Shown: positions 31,409 to 43,436, counted from the first letter of the stretch. The stretch is DNA of 64,000 bases from Mycobacterium paraseoulense (GCF_010731655.1 NZ_AP022619.1:5084001-5148000), one strand, 5' to 3'. Notes: generated by a model not told the origin, from the sequence alone. Made by a program: numbers and translations.

Positions 31409-31966
31409 GGTTCCGCAAGTGGCCGCGCCAACATGCCCACCGGACGGGCCGAGGTGGCCGCGGCCATCCTGGAGGGCGCCACCGAGCTGTTCGCCGAGCG
31501 CGGCCCGGCCGCGACCTCGATCCGAGACATCGCCGCCCGGTCCAACGTCAACCACGGGCTGGTGTTTCGGCACTTCGGCAGCAAGGAGAATCTGGTCGGC
31601 GCCGTGCTCGATCACCTGGGTGCCAACCTCACGGCGCTGCTGCGCGACGGGGCCCCCGCCGAGGAACTGGACCGGGCCCTCGACCGGCAGATGCGTGTGA
31701 TGGCCCGCACCGTGCTCGACGGATATCCGGCGGGGCAGCTGCAGAAGCGCTTTCCCAACATCGCGACGCTACTCGACTGGGTGCTGCCGCTCTATGAGAA
31801 CGAGACCGAAGGCCGCCTCGCGGTCGCCAACGCCCTTGCGCTGCAATTCGGTTGGCGCCTGTTCGCGCCGATCCTGCGGTCGGCGACTGGGATCGACGAG
31901 CTGACCGACGACGAAATACGGCAGGCGGCCCGCGCCGAGGTGGGCCGGATCCTCACTCCCGACTGA
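31400..31966 (+). CDS. TetR-family repressor (Rv3405c homologue)
   Basis: 188 residues, same length as Rv3405c, the repressor of Rv3406. N-terminal helix-turn-helix domain (about 17-62: AAAILEGATELFAERG, TSIRDIAARSNVNHGLVFRHF in part), then an all-helical ligand domain (FGWRLFAPILRSATGIDELT). The ATG at 31400 is favoured over 31382 by length and homology. Inducer unknown; likely linked to alkyl sulfates or the products of the dioxygenase. Confidence 0.9.
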   Translation: MTTGSASGRANMPTGRAEVAAAILEGATELFAERGPAATSIRDIAARSNVNHGLVFRHFGSKENLVGAVLDHLGANLTALLRDGAPAEELDRALDRQMRVMARTVLDGYPAGQLQKRFPNIATLLDWVLPLYENETEGRLAVANALALQFGWRLFAPILRSATGIDELTDDEIRQAARAEVGRILTPD

Positions 31967-31969
31967 TGC

Positions 31970-34336
31970 TCACTTTTTCCGGGCCAGCGCCCGGCGATGC
32001 AGTGGCTCGCGGCCCGGCGGCTGCTGCGGGGGCGGCAGCAGGGGCTCGCGGTGGTGCACCGCAATCGTTTTCGGCGCGTCGGTGCTCAGGGTGACCTCTT
32101 CGCCCGCGTGCCGGATGGTGAGCTGGCCCCCCGGCCCGTCGCGCACCGTGTAGGTGACGTGCGCGTGATTCACGTCGACGGTCACCCGGAAATCGCGCCA
32201 CCGAAGCCGGAACCGCAGCCGCGAAATGCCTTCGGGCAGAGCGGGATCCAGCGACAGGATGCCCTCGTCGTCGCGCAGGCCGCCGAAGCCGCCCACCAGC
32301 GCCGTCCAGGCACCGGCGAGCGAGGCCATGTGCAGCCCGTCGCGGGTGTTGTGGTGCAGGTCGCGCAGGTCGATCAGCCCCGCCTCGTAAGCGTAGTCGT
32401 GCGCCAGCTCCAGGTGCCCGACCTCGGCGCACATCACGGCCTGGGTGCAGGCGGACAGCGACGAGTCGCGCACCATGCGCCGCTCGTAGTAGTCGACGTT
32501 GCGGGCCTTCTGTTCCGGGGTGAACGCGTGGCTCTGCCACTGCATCGCCAGCACCAGGTCCGCCTGCTTGATCACCTGGGCGGGGTAGAGCCGCACGTAG
32601 GGGTCGTGCAGCAGCAGCGGGTAGGCGTGGTTCTCCTGGAAGTCCCACTCGGCGAGGGTGGTGAACCCTTCGCACTGCTGATGCACCCCGAGGCCGGCGT
32701 CGTAGGGAATGTTGGCGGAATCGGCGGCGTCGCGCCAGGACGCCGTCTCCTCGGTGGTGACGCCCATCTCCTCCGCCACCTCGGGGTGGCGGTTGCAGGC
32801 GTCGGCGGCGGTGCGCAGGTTGTGCGCGGCCATCAGGTTGGTGAACACGTTGTCGCGCACGATCGCCGTGTACTCGTCGGGGCCGGTGACGCCGTCGAGG
32901 TGCCAGACGCCGTGCCGGTCGTGGTGGCCCAGGGAGAGCCAGAGCCGCGCGGTCTCGACGAGTACCGCTAAGCCGCAATTCTTTTCCAGTTCCTCGTCGC
33001 CGGTGACGATGCGGTATCGCTCGAAGGCCATGGCGATGTCGGCGTTGATGTGCCAGGCCGCGGTGCCGGCCGGCCAGTAGGCTGAGCACTCCTGCCCGCG
33101 GATGGTCCGCCAGGGGAAGCTGGCGCCCTCGAGGCCCAGCTCGGCCGCCCGCTCCTTGGCCAGGTCCAGGGTGGACGCCCGCCACCGTAGCGCGTCGGCC
33201 ACCGCGTGCGGTGCGGTGTAGGTGAGCACCGGCAGCACGTAGCTCTCGGTGTCCCAGAAGGCGTGGCCGTCGTAGCCGGTTCCGGTGAGCCCCTTGGCGG
33301 GGATGGCGCGACGCTCTGCGCGCACGCTGGCCTGCAACAGGTGAAAAAGTCCGAACCGCACCGCTTGCTGGGATTCGGGATCGCCCTCGACCTCGACGTC
33401 CGCGCAGTCCCAGAAGTCGTCCAGGTATTTCCGCTGCGCGTCCAGCAGCCCCTGCCACCCGCTGTAGCGGGCGCTGTGGATGGCGGCCGCGGCCTGGTCG
33501 CGCAGCGCCGGGCGCGAACGCATGCTCGACCAGCCATACGCCAAGTACTTGACGATGCGCAGCTTCTGCCCGGCGCGCAGGCCGCAGATCACCGTGGTCC
33601 GCGCCAGATCGTCGCGGGCGTCGGTGCTGAATTCGACGCGGCCGGGCACATCGATCTCGTGGTCCATGGCCGCCGACATCATCAGGGCGCTGCTGCGGGT
33701 GCGGTGCATGAGAAGCGCTCCGGTGTCGGTGTTTTCGTGGTCGACGGCCACCAGCGGGCTCTCCAGGATGGCCGACACCCGCGGGTCGCCCGAGGTCTGG
33801 GGCTGGTCCTCGTTGGTGACCAACTCCGACTGCACGGTGACCCGAACGAAGTCGCCGACCGCTTCGATGACGTATTCGATGGCGGCCACACCGCGCTGGG
33901 CCAGCGACACCAGCCGGGTGGACACCAGCTTGATCTCCTTGCCCGCGGGGGAGCGCCAGTGCGCGCGGCGGGACATCGTCCCGGCGCGCATGTCGAGAAC
34001 CCGCTCGTGCGAGATCAATTCGCCGTAGCGGACGTCGAAGGGCTCGTCCTCGACCAGCAGGCGGATGATTTTGCCGTTCGTGACGTCGACGATCGTCTGG
34101 CCGGCCTCCGGGTAGCCGTAGCCGGCCTCGGCGTAGGGCAGCGGCCGGATTTCGTAGAAGGAGTTCAGGTAGGTGCCGGGCAGGCCGTAGGGCTCACCCT
34201 CGTCGAGGTTGCCGCGCAGCCCGATGTGGCCGTTGGACAGGGTGAACAGGGATTCGGTCTGGGCCAGCAGGTTGAGGTCGAGCTCGGTCTCGCGGAAGTG
34301 CCACGGCTCGACCGGGAAGGATGCTTCATCGATCAT
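31970..34336 (-). CDS. GH65 family disaccharide phosphorylase/hydrolase
   Basis: 788 residues, matching Rv3401 (786 aa). GH65 N-terminal beta-sandwich ([19 protein letters not shown]), (alpha/alpha)6 barrel with [12 protein letters not shown], and the general acid Glu in [10 protein letters not shown] (E488); a C-terminal beta domain follows. The family includes maltose, trehalose and kojibiose phosphorylases that release beta-glucose-1-phosphate. The adjacent beta-phosphoglucomutase strongly suggests a phosphorylase. Its ATG overlaps the mutase stop (ATGA). Exact disaccharide unknown. Confidence 0.9.
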   Translation of the reverse strand: MIDEASFPVEPWHFRETELDLNLLAQTESLFTLSNGHIGLRGNLDEGEPYGLPGTYLNSFYEIRPLPYAEAGYGYPEAGQTIVDVTNGKIIRLLVEDEPFDVRYGELISHERVLDMRAGTMSRRAHWRSPAGKEIKLVSTRLVSLAQRGVAAIEYVIEAVGDFVRVTVQSELVTNEDQPQTSGDPRVSAILESPLVAVDHENTDTGALLMHRTRSSALMMSAAMDHEIDVPGRVEFSTDARDDLARTTVICGLRAGQKLRIVKYLAYGWSSMRSRPALRDQAAAAIHSARYSGWQGLLDAQRKYLDDFWDCADVEVEGDPESQQAVRFGLFHLLQASVRAERRAIPAKGLTGTGYDGHAFWDTESYVLPVLTYTAPHAVADALRWRASTLDLAKERAAELGLEGASFPWRTIRGQECSAYWPAGTAAWHINADIAMAFERYRIVTGDEELEKNCGLAVLVETARLWLSLGHHDRHGVWHLDGVTGPDEYTAIVRDNVFTNLMAAHNLRTAADACNRHPEVAEEMGVTTEETASWRDAADSANIPYDAGLGVHQQCEGFTTLAEWDFQENHAYPLLLHDPYVRLYPAQVIKQADLVLAMQWQSHAFTPEQKARNVDYYERRMVRDSSLSACTQAVMCAEVGHLELAHDYAYEAGLIDLRDLHHNTRDGLHMASLAGAWTALVGGFGGLRDDEGILSLDPALPEGISRLRFRLRWRDFRVTVDVNHAHVTYTVRDGPGGQLTIRHAGEEVTLSTDAPKTIAVHHREPLLPPPQQPPGREPLHRRALARKK

Positions 34337-35091
34337 GACGGCAGCAGCTCGGCGAGGTCGGTGACCACCACGTCGGCGCCGTTGCGCCGCAGATCGTCGG
34401 CCTGGCCCACCCGGTCGACGCCCACCACGTAGCCGAAGTGTCCGGCGTGACCGGCCTGCACGCCCGAGATCGCGTCCTCGAAGACGGCGGCGGCGTCGGC
34501 GGGCACGCCGAGCAGCTCGGCGCCCCGCAGGTAGGAGTCCGGGGCGGGCTTGCCGGCGATGTGCTCGTCGCGCAGCGTGACGCCGTCCACCCGTTGCTGG
34601 ATGAACCGGTCCAAGCCGGTGATCTCGAGGACGTCGCGCGTGTTGGCGCTCGAGGACACCACCGCGATGCCCAGGCCGGCTGCCGAGACCGCCTCCAGGT
34701 ATCTGCGTGAACCTTCGAAGACTTCGACGCCGTCCTTGCGCAGGACCTGCTGGAACATCTCATTCTTGCGGTTGCCCAGGCCGTATATCGTTTCGGCGTC
34801 TCCCGCGTCGTCGGGACTTCCGTCGGGCAGGTCGATCCCGCGGCTCTGCAGGAACGACCGGACCCCGTCCTCGCGCTTCTTGCCGTCCACGTATTGGCGG
34901 TAGTCGGCGGCCGCGTCGAAGGGGACGAATTCTTCCCCCGTGCGCTTGGCCCGCTCGGACAGGTAGTCGTCGAACATGGCCTTCCAGGCCTTGGTGTGCA
35001 CGCTGGCGGTGTCGGTCAGCACACCGTCGAGGTCGAACAGGCAGGCATGCACCTTCTCCGGCAGACCCAGCACGGGGACCTCGCTTCCCAT
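34333..35091 (-). CDS. Beta-phosphoglucomutase (HAD family)
   Basis: 252 residues, homologous to Rv3400. HAD motif [11 protein letters not shown] with both aspartates, motif II region VVSSSANT, motif III Lys in IAGKPAPD and motif [10 protein letters not shown]. Converts beta-glucose-1-phosphate to glucose-6-phosphate. First gene of a two-gene unit with the GH65 gene. The start ATG at 35091 gives a compact N-terminus; an ATG at 35136 (MSAWW...) is possible and resembles the longer M. tuberculosis start. Confidence 0.9.
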   Translation of the reverse strand: MGSEVPVLGLPEKVHACLFDLDGVLTDTASVHTKAWKAMFDDYLSERAKRTGEEFVPFDAAADYRQYVDGKKREDGVRSFLQSRGIDLPDGSPDDAGDAETIYGLGNRKNEMFQQVLRKDGVEVFEGSRRYLEAVSAAGLGIAVVSSSANTRDVLEITGLDRFIQQRVDGVTLRDEHIAGKPAPDSYLRGAELLGVPADAAAVFEDAISGVQAGHAGHFGYVVGVDRVGQADDLRRNGADVVVTDLAELLPS

Positions 35092-35212
35092 CCGTCGGGG
35101 ACAAGTTAAGCGATACCCACTCCACCATGCGGACATGTCTGTCGCCAAACGCTCACCGGGTCGCGCGACGACGGACCCGCAGCCGGCATGCCCGACGCGA
35201 CCGTGGTTGGCC

Positions 35213-36106
35213 TCACGTATCGGCCGGCCGTCCTCCGCTTTGCCGGATAATGCGAACCATCTCCGTCGGGCGCTCGAGCGCCGAGAAGTGGCCGGCACCG
35301 GGCACGGTGACGCTCTGGACATTCAGCAGGCGAGCGACGTGCTCACGCTCGGTGGTCCGAGACCAATCGTGCTCGCTGTAGACCAGCGTGACGGGCGCCG
35401 TCACCTGCCGGTAGCGGCTTCGTGCGCCGACGAACCCGTCGAGGCTGCGCATGATGGCCCGGTTCACCGCGGGGTAGCCGGGTCGCCGGCCGCTTCGGCG
35501 GAGCTCCGTGAGTAGGTCAGCCGGGAGGGCTCGGCGGTCGGCGAAGCCGCCCCGCAGCACGCCCCGCAGGATCGGGCGATTCTCCAGCCGCGCGAAGACC
35601 GGTCCGGTGCCGGGCAGCCGGACGCCCGTTCCGATGAAGCGCGCGAACCAGTTGCCGCGATCCAGGCCGCTCGGGTAGTCGTAGGGGTTGAAGGCCACCA
35701 CGCCGCTTACCCGGTCGCTCAGCTCGATCGAGGCCGACAACGCGATCGCGGCGCCCATCGATTCGCCGGCCAACGTCACGTCGCCCAGGTCGAGGGTTTC
35801 GACGAATTCGACCACGGCGCTGCGCAGTTCCGGTTCGCCGTACCGCGCGCCGGGGACGATGTCCGACCACCCCATCCCGGGAAGATCCAGCGCGTACACC
35901 GTGAATTCGCCCCATAGCCCGGGCACGACACGCTGGAAGTAGTCCAGCTGGGTGCGAACGGTGTGCAGCAGGACGAGCGGGGGCCCGGTTCCCGTCGTGA
36001 AGTAGCGCAACCGGGATCCGTCGGACCGTCGGAGGAACCTGACCTCACCGCGCCCGCCGCTCCATTTCGTCGTGTGGCGGCTGTCTGGAATCTCGTTGGG
36101 CCGCAT
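35213..36106 (-). CDS. Alpha/beta hydrolase, last gene of the MFS operon
   Basis: 297 residues. [13 protein letters not shown] oxyanion region, [11 protein letters not shown], nucleophile elbow GESMGAA, acid in [10 protein letters not shown] and His in GAGHFSALE. It looks like a soluble hydrolase of the haloalkane dehalogenase/esterase group; substrate unknown. ATG at 36106, 5 bp after the upstream methyltransferase stop, so it belongs to the five-gene leftward operon 35213-40383. Confidence 0.83.
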   Translation of the reverse strand: MRPNEIPDSRHTTKWSGGRGEVRFLRRSDGSRLRYFTTGTGPPLVLLHTVRTQLDYFQRVVPGLWGEFTVYALDLPGMGWSDIVPGARYGEPELRSAVVEFVETLDLGDVTLAGESMGAAIALSASIELSDRVSGVVAFNPYDYPSGLDRGNWFARFIGTGVRLPGTGPVFARLENRPILRGVLRGGFADRRALPADLLTELRRSGRRPGYPAVNRAIMRSLDGFVGARSRYRQVTAPVTLVYSEHDWSRTTEREHVARLLNVQSVTVPGAGHFSALERPTEMVRIIRQSGGRPADT

Positions 36107-36111
36107 GGCCT

Positions 36112-36915
36112 TCACCGCCTGCAAACGGCCTGGACGGCCCGCAGGCGTCCGTCGGCCAGGGCTTGGGTGAGGTTGTCGGCTTTGCGTTGGAAGTCGGTGA
36201 CGAAGGCGTGCAGGCCCAGCGGGTTGGCGGGCTGGGCCAAGATGGCCCGCATCACCGAGGCCGCCTGGTCGGTGAGATCGTTCCAGTGTTCGACGGCGAA
36301 CCCGGCCGACTCGACGGCGGCCCGCAATTCGTTCGGGCCGACCAGCTTGCTGCGACCGGGGTGATCGGCCCACGGCAGCGGATAGTCGAGCGGGGTGCCA
36401 TCCCCACTCGTGATGTCCCACAGGGCAAGCCGGCCGCCGTCTTTGAGCACTCGGCGCGTCTCGGAGTACAGCAGCGCCTTGTCGGCGACGTTCATCTGGA
36501 CGTGCTGGCTCACGACGACGTCGAAAACCGCGTCGGGAAAGGGGAGCTCGGTGACGTCGGCCCGATGAACGGATATCCGGTCGTCGAGGCCGACGAGTCG
36601 ATTGAGCCAGCGGTTGGTTTCGCAGTATTCGTCGGTGAGGTCCACGGCGGTCACCGCGCAGCCGTACCGGTCGGCGATGTAGCGGGCGGTGCCGCCGACC
36701 CCGCTGCCGGCGTCGAGCACCATGCTCTCGCCGGTGATCTGCGCCAGCTCCACCAGCTGTGCGGTGGCGATGCGACCCATGGTGTGGAAGTCCTCCAGCA
36801 GGCCCAGGTCGGCGGGGGCGAGGCGGTCGAGGTCCTTCCCGGCGGAGCGCAGCGCGCGCTCGATGTTGTTGCGCGACAGGCCGGTCGAATACTGGTCCTG
36901 GATCATGTTGCTCAT
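36112..36915 (-). CDS. Class I SAM-dependent methyltransferase A
   Basis: 267 residues. SAM motif I VLDAGSGVGGTARY, motif II DLTDEYC, post-motif FDVVVSQHVQMNV, and RVLKDGGRLALWD. Resembles small-molecule methyltransferases of the UbiE/sarcosine-dimethylglycine type. The ATG at 36915 overlaps the TGA of the upstream gene (ATGA); a GTG at 36927 is a less likely start. Substrate unknown. Confidence 0.85.
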   Translation of the reverse strand: MSNMIQDQYSTGLSRNNIERALRSAGKDLDRLAPADLGLLEDFHTMGRIATAQLVELAQITGESMVLDAGSGVGGTARYIADRYGCAVTAVDLTDEYCETNRWLNRLVGLDDRISVHRADVTELPFPDAVFDVVVSQHVQMNVADKALLYSETRRVLKDGGRLALWDITSGDGTPLDYPLPWADHPGRSKLVGPNELRAAVESAGFAVEHWNDLTDQAASVMRAILAQPANPLGLHAFVTDFQRKADNLTQALADGRLRAVQAVCRR

Positions 36916-37748
36916 TTCCGCACCCACGCCGTGATGATGGGTGGCATCGTGATGAGGGCGTTGGCCGCGATCGCCTCCTCGCGGAAGCGTGGTAGGAAGC
37001 TGTCGATGTCGGCGACCTCGTCGATGGCGAAGCCGCCCTGTTGTGCGATGGGGGAGACCAGCCGCCAGACCGCCGCGCCGTAGGCCAGGATGTCGGTGTC
37101 GGCGGCGGTGCCGATCGGGGCGCCGAGCGTCAGGCGCGGCGCACCCAGGCCGGCGTCGGCGAAGATCGTGTGCAGCGTGGTGCCGAACCGCGCGGACAGG
37201 CCCATGGCCTCGAAGGCGCGCACGATCCCGGGTATCACCCGGGTGAACAGCGGCATGTCCGGGACGCTGCGCGCCTCGGCGATGTCGTTCTCGGAGAACG
37301 CGATCACGCCGCCGGGTCGCACGAAGGCGCCGAGCCGGCGCAGCGTGGCGGCCGGATCGGGCAGGTGCATCAGGATCAACCGGCCGACGACCGCGTCGAC
37401 GGGCTCGTCCAGTTCGATCGCGTCGATCGCGGAATGGATGAAATGCGCTGCGGACAAGCCCTGTTCGGCGGCTCGGGCGCGGGCCAGCTCGACCATCTGC
37501 GCGGCGGCGTCCACCCCCAGAACGCTTCCCGTGGGACCGACGAGTCGGGCGGCGACGAACGACACGTTACCCGGCCCGCTGCCGATATCGAGCACCCGCA
37601 TGCCCGGCCGCAGCCCGGCGAGCCGCAGCGCGTGCTCGGTGAGGTCGTCGTACAGCCGGCCCTGCAGGAGCAGCCGCTGCACCTCGGCGTCGGCGTGGCC
37701 CAGGACGTACGTGCTGTCGCTTGCCGCGGCGGCTGGCGTCGTGTTCAT
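36912..37748 (-). CDS. Class I SAM-dependent methyltransferase B
   Basis: 278 residues. Motif I VLDIGSGPGNVSF, DAAAQMVELARARA, and RLGAFVRPGGVIAFSEND. Resembles UbiE/arsenite-type methyltransferases but lacks the cysteine set of ArsM. ATGA overlaps at both ends couple it to the NmrA-like gene upstream and methyltransferase A downstream. Two dissimilar methyltransferases in tandem argue for sequential modification of one compound. Confidence 0.85.
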   Translation of the reverse strand: MNTTPAAAASDSTYVLGHADAEVQRLLLQGRLYDDLTEHALRLAGLRPGMRVLDIGSGPGNVSFVAARLVGPTGSVLGVDAAAQMVELARARAAEQGLSAAHFIHSAIDAIELDEPVDAVVGRLILMHLPDPAATLRRLGAFVRPGGVIAFSENDIAEARSVPDMPLFTRVIPGIVRAFEAMGLSARFGTTLHTIFADAGLGAPRLTLGAPIGTAADTDILAYGAAVWRLVSPIAQQGGFAIDEVADIDSFLPRFREEAIAANALITMPPIITAWVRK

Positions 37749-38833
37749 CGCGTCGCTGCCCTTTCCGGCTCGAAGGTCGCGGTGTGCTCACGTCGCCACA
37801 CCGCGGATCGGCCCGAAAGCCGGGGATGCGCCGGCCGGGGGTGCTGCTGGAGCAGGTCGAACGTGTCCAGCCGGTGCATCGGCACGAGCCCGGTCAGCAC
37901 GAAATCCCACGTCGCGCGCAGGAAATTGGCTGGCGTGCGCCGTGTTTGGGGACCCGTGACGTAGCGGCGCGCGATCGTCACGAAGTCCTCGGGCTCGACC
38001 CCCGCCACGTCGCGGACGTGCGTCGTCGGGCCACCCACAGCCCAGGTCCCCAGCCCGTACTCCGGCAGGTAGTGGCGCAGGCTGGACTGGAAGAACTCAT
38101 CGGCGCCAAGGCGTTTCGCGTTGACGCGCACGGCGCGCATGAACATCCACGGGGGAATGTCGATGTGGCGAACGCGCCGGCCCAGCGCCTCGCCGACGGC
38201 GTCGGCGATCTCGGCTCCCGACAGGAGCGCCGGTCCGGTCGGGCGGTAGGCCCGGCCATCGTGACGGTGCGGGTCGAGCAGCGCGCCGACGGCGACCCGC
38301 GCGATGTCCTCGTTGGAGGGCGGCGCGTTCCGGCCGCCCCCGGTCGGCGTCGGCAACACTCCCAGCTGGGCGGCCATCGGCACCAGCTGCAGGTAGTTGT
38401 CGGCGAAGTAGCCCGGGTCGACGGCCACGTGCGCGGTATCCGGCAGCAGCGCGAACAACTTGTCGGTCAGCCAGGCGTGGCGGGTCATCAGCGACGGATG
38501 CTCGGGGCTGGCCAGCCATTGGCCCAGCGCCACCACCGCCGCCACGCCCGAACGCCGCGCTGCCACCGCGAAGGCGACGGCGCTGTCCAGCGCGTGGGGA
38601 TGATAGGGAGGGTTGAAGTAGAGCCGGTCGACCCCCGCCATCGCGGAGGACACCTGGCTGATGTCGAACATGTCCGCGACGACGACCTCGGCGCCCAGGT
38701 CGCGCAGCCGGGCGCCGCGCGCGTCCTCGCGATGCACCATGGCCCGGATTGGGACGCCTTGCTGCAGGAGCTGGGCCGCGACCGCGCCGCCGATCTTGCC
38801 CGTGGCGCCGGTTACCAGTACTCGACGATTCAT
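37745..38833 (-). CDS. NmrA-like NAD(P)-binding protein
   Basis: 362 residues. Rossmann motif VTGATGKIGG at the N-terminus, then an atypical SDR body (DMFDISQVSSAMAGVDRLYF, YFADNYLQLVPMA, GRAYRPTGPALLSGAEIADA). No YxxxK triad is obvious, as in NmrA/HSCARG-type proteins, which act as reductases or NADP sensors. The C-terminal ~80 residues are an extension beyond the usual ~280-residue domain. Coupled by ATGA to the MFS gene upstream and methyltransferase B downstream. Confidence 0.82.
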   Translation of the reverse strand: MNRRVLVTGATGKIGGAVAAQLLQQGVPIRAMVHREDARGARLRDLGAEVVVADMFDISQVSSAMAGVDRLYFNPPYHPHALDSAVAFAVAARRSGVAAVVALGQWLASPEHPSLMTRHAWLTDKLFALLPDTAHVAVDPGYFADNYLQLVPMAAQLGVLPTPTGGGRNAPPSNEDIARVAVGALLDPHRHDGRAYRPTGPALLSGAEIADAVGEALGRRVRHIDIPPWMFMRAVRVNAKRLGADEFFQSSLRHYLPEYGLGTWAVGGPTTHVRDVAGVEPEDFVTIARRYVTGPQTRRTPANFLRATWDFVLTGLVPMHRLDTFDLLQQHPRPAHPRLSGRSAVWRREHTATFEPERAATR

Positions 38834-40383
38834 CGGATTTCCCTTTCCAATTGACGTTCCGGCTCCCGGGAAGGTGCCGGTTGGCTGGCTCGGGCCGGCA
38901 GCAGCCAGCCGACGATGATCGCCGCACCCAGCGCGATGCCCGCGCATACCAGGGAGCTCACCTGCAGGCCGTCCAAAAACGCGTGATTGACGACGCCGCG
39001 GACGTAGCCGGCTTGTTGCACCGGCAGCTGCTCGATCACCTGGTGCGCCAGGGCCATCGAGTGCCGCATCGGCTCGACGGGCAAACCCGGCAGCGCTGCG
39101 GTCCCGAGGTGTCCCGAGTAGACCGAGGCGAAGATGCTGCCCGCGATGGCCACGCCGAGCGTGCCTCCGAGTTCTCGGGTGGTGTCGTTGACGGCCGAGC
39201 CGACCCCGGCCTTGTCGGCGGACAGCGACCCCATGATCGCCTCGGTGGCCGGCGAAACGGTCAGGCCGAGCCCGCCGCCGAGCAGCAGCATCTGCGTGGC
39301 GATCTGCGTATACGGCGTGGCGGCGTCGGCGGTGGAAGCCCAGGCCAGCCCGGCGGCGAAAACGGTGAGGCCGGCGGCGACGACGGCGGTGCTGCCCACC
39401 CGTTCCACCAGTCGGGGACCCGCGATGCTGGCCAGCGCGATGGAGCCGGCGACCGGTAGCAACCGCACCCCGCTCTGAAATGCGGTGTAGTCCTTGATGA
39501 ATTGGAAGTACTGGGTGATGACGAAGATGAATCCGAACAGCGTCAGGAAGCCGGCGGTCACCGCGAGGCTGCCGCCGGAGAATCGGCGGTTGGCGAACAC
39601 CGAGACGTCCAGCATCGGGTGGGTGCTGCGCCGCTCCCACAGCGCGAACCCGGCGAGAACCATTGCGGCCAGGGCGAACCCGCTCGCCGTCCGGACGTCG
39701 GTCCATCCCCAGGTGGGCGCCTCGATGACGGTGTAGACCAGCGCCGTGATGCCGACCGCGGACAAGACCAGGCCGGGGACGTCTACCCGCGGGGCGGCCG
39801 GGTCGCGCGACGTCGGCACGAACAGGGCGCCCCCGACGATGGCCAGCGCGGCGATCGGGATGTTCACCATGAAGATCGACCCCCACCAGAAGTGCTCGAG
39901 CAGCCAGCCGCCGCTGATCGGCCCCACGGCCACCCCGACTCCCACCATGGCCGCCCACAGCCCGATCGCCTTGGCGCGCGGCACCGGGTCGGTGAAGATG
40001 TTGGTGATCAGGCCCAGCGTGGTGGGGAAGATCACCGCCGCGCCGATGCCCATGGCGGCGCGGGCCGCGATCAGCGCATCAGCCGAATTCACCTGTGCCG
40101 CAAGACCGGAGGTGACCGCGAACAGGGCGAGGCCGAGGCTCAGCGCGCCGCGCCTGCCGTAACGGTCGGACAGGCTGCCGGCCGAGAGCAGCAGGCCCGA
40201 CATCACCAGGGTGTAGGCATCCACGATCCATTGCAGCTGCGCGGTGTCGGCGCCGAGGTCGCGCGCCAAGGTGGGCAGGGCGACGTTGACGATGGTGGCG
40301 TCGACGCTGATGACGAAGACCGCGAGGCAGATGACGGCGAGCGCGGCGATCGGGCGGTTTCGAAGCGGGGGTTCGTTGCTCAT
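38830..40383 (-). CDS. MFS drug exporter (DHA2-type)
   Basis: 517 residues, about 14 membrane helices. Motif C-like GPISGGWLLEHFWWGSIFMVNIP and motif A-like SDRYGRRGALSLG mark the 14-helix DHA2 drug:H+ antiporters. First gene of the leftward operon. The ATG at 40383 is preferred, giving the helix start after MSNEPPLRNRP; upstream Leu-rich sequence is shadow of the intergenic region. It is divergent from an HxlR regulator that probably controls it. Confidence 0.9.
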   Translation of the reverse strand: MSNEPPLRNRPIAALAVICLAVFVISVDATIVNVALPTLARDLGADTAQLQWIVDAYTLVMSGLLLSAGSLSDRYGRRGALSLGLALFAVTSGLAAQVNSADALIAARAAMGIGAAVIFPTTLGLITNIFTDPVPRAKAIGLWAAMVGVGVAVGPISGGWLLEHFWWGSIFMVNIPIAALAIVGGALFVPTSRDPAAPRVDVPGLVLSAVGITALVYTVIEAPTWGWTDVRTASGFALAAMVLAGFALWERRSTHPMLDVSVFANRRFSGGSLAVTAGFLTLFGFIFVITQYFQFIKDYTAFQSGVRLLPVAGSIALASIAGPRLVERVGSTAVVAAGLTVFAAGLAWASTADAATPYTQIATQMLLLGGGLGLTVSPATEAIMGSLSADKAGVGSAVNDTTRELGGTLGVAIAGSIFASVYSGHLGTAALPGLPVEPMRHSMALAHQVIEQLPVQQAGYVRGVVNHAFLDGLQVSSLVCAGIALGAAIIVGWLLPARASQPAPSREPERQLEREIR

Positions 40384-40404
40384 GAACAAGACCGTAAAGC
40401 TAAG

Positions 40405-40442
40405 AGACAAACAAATCAAGTATAGAGTGGAAAAACTTGTCT
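40405..40442. promoter_or_regulatory. Candidate HxlR operator in the divergent promoter region
   Basis: The 78-bp gap between the MFS and HxlR starts is AT-rich and contains AGACAA at 40405 and its complement TTGTCT at 40437, an inverted pair 26 bp apart. Placement between the regulator and the operon fits an operator; the spacing is long, so it could be two half-sites. Confidence 0.4.
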
Positions 40443-40461
40443 GGCGTGGTAGCATGGGCCG

Positions 40462-41109
40462 GTGGCGTCCCGCAGGAACTACAACCAGAACTGCCCGATC
40501 GCGCGCGGCCTCGACGTCCTCGGCGAGCGGTGGACCCTGCTGATCCTGCGCGAGCTGGTTGGCGGAGCCCGCCGCTACGGGGACCTGCGCGACGCGCTGC
40601 CCGGCATTGCGACCAACCTGCTGGCCGAGCGGCTCAAGGAGTTACAAGAGGCCGGGCTCGTCGACAGGACCGACCTGCCCGCCCCGATCGGGCGGACGGT
40701 CTACACCCTCAGCGACATGGGCTGGCAGCGGGTGCTGCCGGTGTTGCGGAGCGTCGCGTTGTTCGGGCTGGACCGGCTGGATCCGATCGGGGACGGTCCG
40801 GCATCGCCGTTGAACGGTTTTCTGGCCGGATTCCTGCTCGGCTTCGATTCGGGTGGCGCAGCCGGACTGGAGGCGACGATCCGCATCGAAATCGACGGCC
40901 GACGTTTCGAATTCGCGGTGACACAGGGCCGGCTCGCGGGCGCTCGCGGCGAACCCGCGGTGACGATCATCGCCAGCGCCGTGGACCTGGTCACCGCGCG
41001 CCTCGGGTCCAGCGACGCCAAGCGCAGGGCGGCGTTGCGGCGCGTGACGTTCGACGGTGAGCCGGAGACCGTCGAGGCGGTGCGTCAGGCGTTCGCGCTG
41101 CGGGCGTAG
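40462..41109 (+). CDS. HxlR-family transcriptional regulator
   Basis: 215 residues. The HxlR signature C-P-I-A-R-G-L-D-V-L-G-E-R-W-T-L-L-I-L-R is at residues 10-29, followed by ALPGIATNLLAERLKEL and GRTVYTLSDMG, the winged helix. Residues ~115-215 form an extra C-terminal SCP2-like domain. GTG start. Divergent from the MFS operon. The conserved N-terminal Cys may sense electrophiles or redox state, as known for some HxlR proteins. Confidence 0.88.
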   Translation: MASRRNYNQNCPIARGLDVLGERWTLLILRELVGGARRYGDLRDALPGIATNLLAERLKELQEAGLVDRTDLPAPIGRTVYTLSDMGWQRVLPVLRSVALFGLDRLDPIGDGPASPLNGFLAGFLLGFDSGGAAGLEATIRIEIDGRRFEFAVTQGRLAGARGEPAVTIIASAVDLVTARLGSSDAKRRAALRRVTFDGEPETVEAVRQAFALRA

Positions 41110-41639
41110 GCCAGCACCTCGTCCACCGTCCATTGATCATTGGCGTGGCGACCGCGCTTACACGCCAATACCCGGCCGTCCGGGCCGATCAAGAAGTCCC
41201 CGGGTAACCCCAGATGGCCGCCGGTGGGATGCAGGTTCGTGTTGCGCACACCCTGCCGAAATCCGGCCGCCAGGACCGCGGGACCCAACGCCCGCGGGTG
41301 CACCAGCGAACGCGGGGAGGAGCCGACACCGAACTCCGCGTAAAGCCGCTTGCCGGGGTCGCCGATCACTGAGAACGGCAAATCGCCGACGTACTGCCGC
41401 AATTCGTCGTCGGTCGAGTGGAAGACGACGACCTCGCGGACACCGGCGTCGGCGATCTCGTCGTGCCGGCGCACGATCGACTGCAGGTGAAGGTTGCAGA
41501 TGGGACAGCCGGCGAAACGGCGAAACTGCAGGTGGACCAGTCGGTTGGGGTCGGGGATCGGGACGGCCTCGCCCGAAACCGTGGTCAGTTCTCGCGGGGC
41601 GAGCACGCTGCCCCGGCCTATCGCAGCATCCATGCTCAT
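41085..41639 (-). CDS. Peroxiredoxin-like (AhpC/TSA family) protein
   Basis: 184 residues. Thioredoxin-fold core with [15 protein letters not shown] (C45-x-x-C48), [13 protein letters not shown] and [15 protein letters not shown]. The CxxC replaces the single peroxidatic Cys of classical peroxiredoxins, as in the peroxiredoxin-like family. ATG at 41639 with GGGAG 6 nt upstream; an ATG at 41633 is also in frame. It overlaps the 3' end of the HxlR gene tail-to-tail by 25 bp. Confidence 0.83.
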   Translation of the reverse strand: MSMDAAIGRGSVLAPRELTTVSGEAVPIPDPNRLVHLQFRRFAGCPICNLHLQSIVRRHDEIADAGVREVVVFHSTDDELRQYVGDLPFSVIGDPGKRLYAEFGVGSSPRSLVHPRALGPAVLAAGFRQGVRNTNLHPTGGHLGLPGDFLIGPDGRVLACKRGRHANDQWTVDEVLAYARSANA

Positions 41640-41876
41640 GGGCGGCTCCCGTCTATAAGAGGCTCCCCTCTCCAACCAGGAAATGGCTGGGCTGATTCCC
41701 ACCCCCCGGGCAGGGCGTCGATCCGCACCGCCGGCCGGCACGTGTACTTCGGCCCGGCCGCCTCAAGCGCTACGCCGGCACCCGGTTCGGCATTGCGCAA
41801 CCGACGCACCCGATGTGACGCCGGGGACGGTACGGTTCCAGCCGGGCAGTCCTCGGTAGCCACTAAGCTGGCTGCC

Positions 41877-43436
<1,560 letters not shown>

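Noticed and set aside
36112..37748. Tandem duplication as the origin of methyltransferases A and B
   Set aside because: Beyond the shared SAM motifs the two sequences differ throughout, so they are separate family members rather than recent duplicates.
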